Source: Lachnospiraceae bacterium UBA7054 (GTDB taxonomy: Bacteria > Bacillota > Clostridia > Lachnospirales > Lachnospiraceae). Taken from it: a stretch of DNA of 64,000 nt. The DNA is taken from NCBI GenBank assembly GCA_002492725.1, contig DLAF01000050.1:62001-126000 (forward strand). Direction: 5' to 3'. The first letter of the stretch is position 1. Every line of letters begins with the position of its first letter. The notes under the pieces were generated by a model. It saw nothing but the letters and a program-made list of their open reading frames with translations, was not told the DNA's origin and made no database searches. Made by a program: the position numbers and the translations under genes. Of the stretch, positions 53,914-60,405 are shown in pieces.

Positions 53914-55266
53914 TTACTCCATCACCGCATTGATCAGTGTCTTTGCCATATAGTCGATCATCTCATCTGTCATCCCCGGATAAACACCGATCCAGAATGT
54001 ATCCGCCATGATCCGATCCGTATTGGTCAGTTCCCCCACAATCCGATAACCCGTATTTGCGGCCCGCATTTCATCAAAACAGGGGTGCTTTGTGAGATTG
54101 CCCGCAAAAAGCATTCTTGTCTGAATCCCGTGCGCTTCCAGCTCCTGCACGACCTGATTGCGGCTGACCCCTTCCTTGCAGGTGATCAGAAACCCAAACC
54201 AGCTGGGGTTCGAGTGCTCACAGGCCTCCGGCAGGATCAGTTTCTCCTCAATCCGCGCTGCCTGATCCGAAAGCAGCGCCGCCTTCAATCTGTCAAAATT
54301 ATGCCGCCTTCGCTCCACAAAGGAGGGGAATTTCTCTAACTGCGCACAACCGACTGCCGCCTGCATGTCTGTCGCTTTCAGATTATACCCGAAATGCGAA
54401 TAGACATATTTATGGTCATACCCCGGCGGCAGCTCCCCATACTGCCCGTCAAACCGATGCCCGCACAGATTATCCCGTCCCGACGGGCAGACGCAGTCGC
54501 GTCCCCAGTCCCTGAAAGAGCGGATACATTTATGCAAAAGCGGGTTGTCCGTATAGACCGCACCGCCCTCTCCCATCGTCATGTGGTGCGGCGGATAAAA
54601 ACTGGAAGTTCCGATATCTCCGATCGTTCCCGTCAATTTCCACACGCCATCTATCATATACTCGGAACCCAACGCGTCACAGTTGTCCTCCACCAGCCAG
54701 AGCTCATGTTTTTTACAAAACTCGCTGACCGCTTGTAAGTCAAAGGGATTCCCCAGTGTATGCGCAATCATGACCGCTTTTGTCCGATCCGACAATGCGG
54801 CCTCCAGCATGATCACATCAATATTGTACTGCGGGATGGTCACATCTACGAATACGGGCACAACGCCAAACTGGATCATCGGTGCCACCGTCGTCGGAAA
54901 ACCCGCCGCTACCGTAATCACCTCATCGCCGCGCCTGATTGCCCGCTCACCCAAAAGCGGTGAGGTCAGTGCCATAAACGCAAGAAGGTTTGCCGATGAC
55001 CCGGAATTTACGAGAGAACAGAATTTTACGCCAAGATATCGAGCCATTCTCCTCTCAAATTCATCCGTATACCGCCCTGCCGTCAGCCAAAATTCCAGTG
55101 CGCTGTCCACCAGATTTACCATCTCCGCGCTGTCGTAAACCCGGGAAGCGTACGGAATCCGCTGTCCTTCTTTAAAAGGCTCTTTTCTGTTGTGGTAAGT
55201 GTCACAATAATTTTTGACCAGACTTAAAATCTCTTCTCTTGCCTGCCGTTCTGTTTTCTGTTCCAT
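53914..55266 (-). CDS. rfbH: CDP-4-keto-6-deoxy-D-glucose 3-dehydrase
   Basis: The protein has 450 residues when started at MEQKTERQARE (GGAG 6 bases before); an ATG two codons upstream (55272) is also possible. It has the PLP aminotransferase fold with SFYPPHHMTMGEGG, where the usual PLP lysine is His, the hallmark of this dehydrase. C-x1-C-x7-C (DCVCPSGRDNLC) fits three ligands of its [2Fe-2S] cluster, and the Cys in VEDNCDALG may be the fourth. It removes the C3 hydroxyl to give CDP-4-keto-3,6-dideoxyglucose. No reductase partner or final 4-ketoreductase is seen in this window. Confidence 0.95.
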   Translation of the reverse strand: MEQKTERQAREEILSLVKNYCDTYHNRKEPFKEGQRIPYASRVYDSAEMVNLVDSALEFWLTAGRYTDEFERRMARYLGVKFCSLVNSGSSANLLAFMALTSPLLGERAIRRGDEVITVAAGFPTTVAPMIQFGVVPVFVDVTIPQYNIDVIMLEAALSDRTKAVMIAHTLGNPFDLQAVSEFCKKHELWLVEDNCDALGSEYMIDGVWKLTGTIGDIGTSSFYPPHHMTMGEGGAVYTDNPLLHKCIRSFRDWGRDCVCPSGRDNLCGHRFDGQYGELPPGYDHKYVYSHFGYNLKATDMQAAVGCAQLEKFPSFVERRRHNFDRLKAALLSDQAARIEEKLILPEACEHSNPSWFGFLITCKEGVSRNQVVQELEAHGIQTRMLFAGNLTKHPCFDEMRAANTGYRIVGELTNTDRIMADTFWIGVYPGMTDEMIDYMAKTLINAVME

Positions 55267-55349
55267 TTTCATCTCCGTCCCACTTCGATTTCTCTGCTCG
55301 AATGATCCTGTCCTGTATCATTCCTTTTCCCTGCAAAGCGCTTCTTTGA

Positions 55350-56123
55350 TCACCAAATCTTCCACGGCGCCTCCCCCGTGTTCCACAAACCTTCCAGATA
55401 CGCACGGTCATGTACCGTATCCATCGGCGACCAAAAACCCGGATGCCTGTAGGCTGCCATCTGCCGGTCACGTGCCAGCTGCTCAAACGGCGCCGCCTCC
55501 AGCATCTGCGATCCGTCTCCCAGATACGCAAACACTTCCCTGTTCAGTACCATAAATCCCGCGTTGACCCAGGATTGATCCTTTCTCGCCTTTTCTTTGA
55601 AGCTCTCGATCATATCGTTTTCATCTATCTTGATTGCACCGAAACGACCTGCCGGCTGTGTCGTGGTAATCGTAGCGATCCTGCCATGCGATTTATGAAA
55701 AGCAAGCAGCGCCGGGATATCCACATCCGCCACGCCGTCCCCATAAGTCAGCATAAAACACGCATCGTCCCCGATATGATCACGAATCTGCAGGATACGG
55801 CCGGCCGTCAGCGTCTCCAATCCCGTATTCGCCAGCGTCACCCGCCAGGGTTCCGCCGTAGAATTGTGGTACTCCCTTGTCTTATCGTGCAAACAAAAAG
55901 TGGCATCGGACTGATACATGTAATAATGGATAAAATAATCCTTGATCATATGCCCCTTATAACCGCAGCAGATAATAAAATCGTGATAGCCGTAGGATGA
56001 ATATATTTTCATGATATGCCAAAGGATCGGCCTGTCCCCAATCTCCACCATCGGCTTAGGTTTTAAGACCGATTCTTCGCTGATGCGGCTGCCTTTGCCG
56101 CCGGCTAAGATGACTACTTTCAT
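55350..56123 (-). CDS. rfbF: Glucose-1-phosphate cytidylyltransferase
   Basis: This 257-residue enzyme has the usual length: VVILAGGKGSRISEESVLKPKPMVEIG (GxGxR nucleotide loop and KP), ICCGYKGHMIKDYF, MLTYGDGVADVD (metal Asp), and the AGFMVLNREVF and RHPGFWSPMDTVHDRAYLEGLW segments typical of RfbF. It makes CDP-glucose from CTP and glucose-1-phosphate, the first step before rfbG and rfbH downstream. Confidence 0.93.
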   Translation of the reverse strand: MKVVILAGGKGSRISEESVLKPKPMVEIGDRPILWHIMKIYSSYGYHDFIICCGYKGHMIKDYFIHYYMYQSDATFCLHDKTREYHNSTAEPWRVTLANTGLETLTAGRILQIRDHIGDDACFMLTYGDGVADVDIPALLAFHKSHGRIATITTTQPAGRFGAIKIDENDMIESFKEKARKDQSWVNAGFMVLNREVFAYLGDGSQMLEAAPFEQLARDRQMAAYRHPGFWSPMDTVHDRAYLEGLWNTGEAPWKIW

Positions 56124-56165
56124 ACCTGTTTTGCACCCTTCCTGATATAATCGAACCGTGCGCTA

Positions 56166-56951
56166 TTATTGAGACGTTCCGTTGTAGTCATTGTTCCACG
56201 GCGCCATACCCGCGTTCCATAAATTCTCCATATTAAACCAGTCGCGATACGTCTCCACCGGCGTCCAAAAACCACTGTGTTTATAGGTCATCAACTGTCC
56301 GTCTCCCGCCAGATGATCCGTCAAAAGATCCTCCAGATTATAGTTTCCATTCAAAATGCGAAAGATATCTCTGTTCAAAACATACATGCAGGCATTCGTC
56401 CACGCCTGATTCTCCCGATTGCCGCCTTCGCTTCCCATGACCCGCCCATCATCCGCGATCCGCAGCGCCTCGTTTCGTCCCGTCGGTCTGGCTACCGCCA
56501 TCGTTGCCCTTTTTCCCTGTTTCTCGTGATACGCGATCATGTCCTTTACATTGATATCGGACAGACAGTCACCGTTCGTCACGATAAAACTGTCCTCCTC
56601 GATATAATCCTCTATCCGGGCCACGCGCAGGCCGGTTGCGCTGTACAAGCCGGTATCAACCACCGTCACCTTCCAATCTTCGGTGCGATTCTTATGGATC
56701 TGTACGGTATTATTCTGCAGATCCACGGTAATATCAGACTGATAGATATAAAAGTCCATAAAGTATTCTTTGATCAGATCGACCTTATAACCGCCGCATA
56801 CAATAAAATCATGCACTCCGTATGCGGAAAAGCTTTTCATAATATGCCAAAGCAGAGGTTTCCCGCCGATCTCCACCATCGGCTTTGGAATCCCCTGCTG
56901 TTCATTACTGATAGTACTTCTCGTCCCGCCCGCTAAAATGACTGCTTTCAT
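56166..56951 (-). CDS. Glucose-1-phosphate cytidylyltransferase-like nucleotidyltransferase, divergent paralogue
   Basis: This 261-residue protein is clearly related to the rfbF next to it (KPMVEIGGKPLLWHIMK, GGYKVDLIKEYFMDFYIYQSD, KHSGFWTPVETYRDW), but the nucleotide loop reads LAGGTRSTISNEQQGIPKP, with the arginine shifted from its GxGxR place, and YGDG is NGDC. It may use another sugar-1-phosphate or nucleotide, or have a supporting role. It is the first of the operon's sugar genes, 33 bases after the AAA-protein gene, with no terminator in between. Confidence 0.85.
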   Translation of the reverse strand: MKAVILAGGTRSTISNEQQGIPKPMVEIGGKPLLWHIMKSFSAYGVHDFIVCGGYKVDLIKEYFMDFYIYQSDITVDLQNNTVQIHKNRTEDWKVTVVDTGLYSATGLRVARIEDYIEEDSFIVTNGDCLSDINVKDMIAYHEKQGKRATMAVARPTGRNEALRIADDGRVMGSEGGNRENQAWTNACMYVLNRDIFRILNGNYNLEDLLTDHLAGDGQLMTYKHSGFWTPVETYRDWFNMENLWNAGMAPWNNDYNGTSQ

Positions 56952-56984
56952 GAATCATTACCATCCCTGTTCCGGCTTGGCGCC

Positions 56985-58601
56985 TTATTCCTTTTCCTGC
57001 TCTTCGATGATACAGCAGTGCTTCTTGCTTTCTCGGTCATAACTAATCCCGACCAGCAGCGTATTCCCCCGGTAATCCTTTACTGCCTCTGAATACTGCC
57101 TCTCTCTGATCTGCGCCACAGCACTTTCTGCGGACTCACCATATTTCAGTTCTATGATCAGCGCAGGCTTCGTGGAATGTCTTTTGGGCAGGAATATCAT
57201 ATCCGCGCATCCTTTCCCGGAAGGCATCTCGCGAATCACCGTATACTCATTAACCGCATTATAATATGCCAGCGCAACCACACAGCTCAATGCATTCTCA
57301 TTATTGTATTGCAAAATGGAAGTGTTCTCTCTATGCACTTTATCAATGCATTCTGCCACCAGATCAGCGTCCCGATTCCAAGTTGCCCTTAACAGCCTGT
57401 CTGAATCCTTAAGCGCCTGCACCACCGGTTCCCAATCCGTGTCCTTCACTGCTCTGGCAAAAGCGGCACGCACTTCTTCATTTGGCACATACGCCTCCCT
57501 CGTATCCACATCATAAGCGAGATAACCCAGATGGATCAGCGCCGTCAGTACATCATCCCTGCTCTTAAAACTGGTCATATCATTCTGAAAAGTGCCAATG
57601 TCCACCGTGCACCTCGCACCGGAAAACATCTGCACCACCAGATCCCGCAGCCCTTCGAAATTCATGCTGATATATTCCCGCAATGATTCGTAGGACGCCG
57701 TATTACTCCAATAACTGTCGTATTCTCCATCCATAATGGCATTCACTACGGAATTTGGATTATAAACATGCTGTACCTGCCGGAAAGAATATCCGTCATA
57801 CCATCTGGCCATCTCATCAAAATCCATATGGTATCTGCCGCACAGCTCGCTGACTTCCTGTTGCGTAAAACCGATATACTCCGCAAACCGCTTGGGATTG
57901 ACCATGGTAAACTCTTTAAAATTATTCAATGCGGACTCACTGTTGTATCTCTTGATTGGCAGGATCCCCGTAATATAGGCAAGTACGGTAAAATCCTTTG
58001 ACTGTTCCCCCTTAAAAAGTCCGCGGAGCAGACGAATGTACGCCTGTTGCCCGCCTTCGTCCCTGACTGCCTCGCGGAAAATGGCATCCCACTCGTCAAT
58101 GATAATCACAAATCTGGCCCCTGCCGCATCATTGACCTTAGACAGCGCAAACGGCAGTTCCGAATCCTCATCCGTAAGTATCCCCGGATAAAGAATCTTT
58201 AGTTCCTCAATCACGCATTTCTGCATATAGGCCACCGTATCCGCCGCGCTCTTATTTTGTACCAGCAAATATGCTATATCCAAATGGATTACATCGTACT
58301 TGTTCAGGTGCTTTTCAAAGGACGGTTTCTCTGCAATTTCCAGCCCTTCAAACAACTTGCGGGAATCACAGCTCCTTCCATAATAAGCCGACAGCATCCC
58401 CGCCGCCATGGATTTCCCGAACCGCCTTGGCCTGCTATTACAGATGTAGCATTGTTCCGTATCCAGTATTTCATTGGTATATTCTATCAATCCGGTCTTG
58501 TCTACATAGATTTGAGATTGCCTTGCCCTCGCAAAGCTATCATTTCCCCGATTCACATACATTCCCATATATGTCACACCCATTTCTTCCGGTTCTTTCA
58601 C
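56985..58601 (-). CDS. AAA-ATPase-like protein with C-terminal PD-(D/E)XK nuclease-like domain
   Basis: This ~538-residue protein belongs to a family found in many copies in gut anaerobes. Near the N-terminus GMYVNRGNDSFARARQSQIYVDKTGLI; Walker A form SRPRRFGKSMAAGML; Walker B FVIIIDEWDAIF; and a C-terminal GCADMIFLP...ALIIELKYGESAESAVAQI matching the PDDEXK_9 nuclease-like core. The family's function is not established; a mobile-element or defence link is often suggested. The start is unclear: GTG at 58601, or ATG at 58583 or 58568. A promoter and a 20-codon leader ORF lie upstream. Confidence 0.87.
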   Translation of the reverse strand: MKEPEEMGVTYMGMYVNRGNDSFARARQSQIYVDKTGLIEYTNEILDTEQCYICNSRPRRFGKSMAAGMLSAYYGRSCDSRKLFEGLEIAEKPSFEKHLNKYDVIHLDIAYLLVQNKSAADTVAYMQKCVIEELKILYPGILTDEDSELPFALSKVNDAAGARFVIIIDEWDAIFREAVRDEGGQQAYIRLLRGLFKGEQSKDFTVLAYITGILPIKRYNSESALNNFKEFTMVNPKRFAEYIGFTQQEVSELCGRYHMDFDEMARWYDGYSFRQVQHVYNPNSVVNAIMDGEYDSYWSNTASYESLREYISMNFEGLRDLVVQMFSGARCTVDIGTFQNDMTSFKSRDDVLTALIHLGYLAYDVDTREAYVPNEEVRAAFARAVKDTDWEPVVQALKDSDRLLRATWNRDADLVAECIDKVHRENTSILQYNNENALSCVVALAYYNAVNEYTVIREMPSGKGCADMIFLPKRHSTKPALIIELKYGESAESAVAQIRERQYSEAVKDYRGNTLLVGISYDRESKKHCCIIEEQEKE

Positions 58602-58616
58602 ATATCCAAATTTATC

Positions 58617-58679
58617 TTACCACATACCTTTCCAAATAACCACTGATTCTCGATGAATGATAAAATGTTCCCTTGCCAT
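58617..58679 (-). CDS. Possible 20-codon leader ORF before the AAA-protein gene
   Basis: ATG with GGAGG 8 bases upstream, encoding MAREHFIIHRESVVIWKGMW and ending TAA 15 bases before the next possible start (GTG 58601). It begins ~25 bases after the expected transcription start of the 58708 promoter. It could be a coupling or attenuation leader peptide, or chance. No homologue is known to me. Confidence 0.35.
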   Translation of the reverse strand: MAREHFIIHRESVVIWKGMW

Positions 58680-58707
58680 AAATAAAACCTCCAAACCGAG
58701 TAATTTT

Positions 58708-58736
58708 ATCTTACACCAGTTCGAAGGTTTAGACAA
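58708..58736 (-). promoter_or_regulatory. Sigma-A promoter of the AAA-protein gene
   Basis: On the minus strand TTGTCT (58731-58736), exactly 17 bases and TAAGAT (58708-58713). It may also drive the CDP-sugar operon, because no terminator separates them. Confidence 0.65.
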
Positions 58737-58762
58737 CCATTGAGACAATCTCTACATTTCAT

Positions 58763-59071
58763 TTATCCAATCAACATCTTTAACAAGGCAAGCAGCCCCG
58801 CCGAGACAGTGCCACTTAAAATGTTAGTAAAAAAATTATCTTTGTTCCTTTGGATAAATCCGCGCAAGCCCTCCTGATCCCTTTTCTTTACTATTGTCTC
58901 TAATTCCTGAGTCAATTTCAAGTCGCCGTCAGCTTCTGTTTCACTGCTTTTTTTTACATCAATACAGCGTTCCAGTTCTTCCCAGTCATGTGCATTCAAC
59001 TGAAAAGATGTTTCGCTGTTTTCATTAAGAACTTGTTTACGAATTGTGCAATTTTTCATATTTATTTGCAT
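58763..59071 (-). CDS. Small protein with C-terminal hydrophobic helix, unknown
   Basis: This 102-residue protein of unknown family has a polar N-terminal part starting MQINMKNCTIRKQVLNEN, a charged helical middle (KLTQELETIVKKRDQEGLRGFIQ) and a C-terminal hydrophobic stretch (NILSGTVSAGLLALLKMLIG), as in tail-anchored or pore-like proteins. GAGGA lies 7 bases before the ATG, which is only 4 bases after the stop of the upstream membrane gene, so they are coupled. The motif NMKNCTI echoes NMDSCSI at the end of the upstream protein. Confidence 0.75.
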   Translation of the reverse strand: MQINMKNCTIRKQVLNENSETSFQLNAHDWEELERCIDVKKSSETEADGDLKLTQELETIVKKRDQEGLRGFIQRNKDNFFTNILSGTVSAGLLALLKMLIG

Positions 59072-59075
59072 GAAT

Positions 59076-59597
59076 TTATCCTCTAAATATATTATCTTTA
59101 TATTCGTTCATATTACAAGTTTCTATGGAACAACTATCCATATTCACTACATTGACTACATTAGCCTCACGCCGGCTGTCCGAGTTAATACAATTTGCAA
59201 TGACATCCATAATCCGAATGGAAAAGTCATGGTTTGTACTATGTAAAAATATCTTTTCCCCCGAATTAAGACTTAGAACAATATACTCACCACGATCCTC
59301 ATTCTCCTTATATGTCTTATATAGGAGCCACCCTGCCAAAGCTCCAATTGCTAATCCAATCAGAACTCCCCAGACACTCTTAGTAAAAAGCAGGCAAACA
59401 CCAACAAACAGCATAATAAACTGATATGGCTGGTATGGTTGCCTTAGCGCATCGCTTACACTAACTCGTGAAATATTGTACAAAGGAATCATCGTTTCAT
59501 TATAGATAAAGATATTCTGAGATATCTTCAGTTCCTTCGTGATTATTTTTTCCTGTTGATTGTTTCCAATATTGACTTTCTGCTCTTTTGTATTCAT
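59076..59597 (-). CDS. Two-helix membrane protein, DUF6232-like
   Basis: This 173-residue protein: an N-terminal domain (about 20-55, IYNETMIPLYNISRVSVSDA), two adjacent helices (about 60-75 and 77-94, the second Gly/Ala-rich), and a second soluble part (EYIVLSLNSGEKIFLHSTNHDFSIRIMDVIANCI). The order strand domain, helix hairpin, strand domain is like DUF6232 proteins, which is my best guess. The C-terminus has VNMDSCSIETCNMNE. AGGGG precedes the ATG. First gene of a two-gene cassette with its own promoter, just downstream of the RADAR-like genes. Confidence 0.75.
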   Translation of the reverse strand: MNTKEQKVNIGNNQQEKIITKELKISQNIFIYNETMIPLYNISRVSVSDALRQPYQPYQFIMLFVGVCLLFTKSVWGVLIGLAIGALAGWLLYKTYKENEDRGEYIVLSLNSGEKIFLHSTNHDFSIRIMDVIANCINSDSRREANVVNVVNMDSCSIETCNMNEYKDNIFRG

Positions 59598-59641
59598 GCC
59601 TAATTCCCCTTTGTGTAAAAATATTCTATTATAAATATTTG

Positions 59642-59654
59642 CTACGTTTCGTAG
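59642..59654. promoter_or_regulatory. Inverted repeat at the transcription start of the membrane cassette
   Basis: CTACG-TTT-CGTAG, 5-base perfect arms, immediately downstream of the promoter -10 at 59663. Possible operator. Confidence 0.35.
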
Positions 59655-59662
59655 TCGTTATT

Positions 59663-59691
59663 ATATTATCATATCCAAAAAAATAATTCAA
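59663..59691 (-). promoter_or_regulatory. Sigma-A promoter of the two-gene membrane cassette
   Basis: On the minus strand TTGAAT (59686-59691), exactly 17 bases and TAATAT (59663-59668). An overlapping TATAAT follows 3 bases later. It lies in the 159-base gap after the RADAR-like genes. Confidence 0.65.
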
Positions 59692-59756
59692 TAAAAATTA
59701 CCATATAATGCAGCCTACCGCTTTCCTAAGCCTGCCCCACTCAGACGGTATCAGGC

Positions 59757-60386
59757 TCATTCTTCCGTCTCTGCCTCGTTCCTGTATTTATCTGCAAACC
59801 AGCACAGTGCATATCCCATTTGCCTCTCACTGAATCTAATCCATCTGACAAAGAAGCATAGACTCGCAATCAACAAGAAAACAATCTCCTTTGTCTCCCA
59901 TTGCCCCCAAACCCGCCACGCGGCAAATACTGCAACAAAAACCATATTTTTATACAACAGTGCCGCCGAAGCATAGTTATGAATACGCGAATACTTCGGA
60001 TCCGTCTGAATATCCGCATAGACTGCCACTCGATATTTCCTGCATTCTTCCAGAGATATATTATTGGCATTCGTATCAGAAGCTTGAATTATCCGCGCAT
60101 TCTTTAATGCCTGCCCCATCCTTTCTGCTGTCAGTGAATATTTTTTGCAAATTTTAGACCACTGCTTATCACTCAAAAATTTATTCCATAGTGATTCCAC
60201 GCACTGCATGATTTCACATATTGCAACTCCAACCAAAAAACCAAATAAAAGGAGCAATATCCAGCCTTTTGCCCCCTCATCAAATAGCACGTCTAAATTC
60301 TCCTGCCCATAGACCATCAACAGCACGCCGCCCGGAAGCGCATATCCCAGCAGATCATATAACGTTAATTTCTGTAAAATTTCCAT
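59757..60386 (-). CDS. Four-helix membrane protein, probable RADAR accessory
   Basis: This 209-residue protein starts LTLYDLLGYALPGGVLLMV (helix 1, about 10-26). Helix 2 is at about 41-60 (WILLLLFGFLVGVAICEIM), followed by a soluble segment of ~85 residues with charged helices, helix 3 (about 147-160) and helix 4 (about 167-183). It starts 19 bases after the rdrB-like stop with AAGGGGG before the ATG, so it belongs to the same operon. RADAR loci are known to carry small membrane proteins here (Csx27-like or SLATT/RdrD); size and four helices fit the Csx27 type best, but I could not confirm the family. Confidence 0.78.
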   Translation of the reverse strand: MEILQKLTLYDLLGYALPGGVLLMVYGQENLDVLFDEGAKGWILLLLFGFLVGVAICEIMQCVESLWNKFLSDKQWSKICKKYSLTAERMGQALKNARIIQASDTNANNISLEECRKYRVAVYADIQTDPKYSRIHNYASAALLYKNMVFVAVFAAWRVWGQWETKEIVFLLIASLCFFVRWIRFSERQMGYALCWFADKYRNEAETEE

Positions 60387-60405
60387 AATAAAATCCCCCT
60401 TAACT

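Noticed and set aside
55410..56936. Plus-strand frames of ~200 codons opposite the cytidylyltransferases
   Set aside because: Antisense shadows of two well-supported enzymes.
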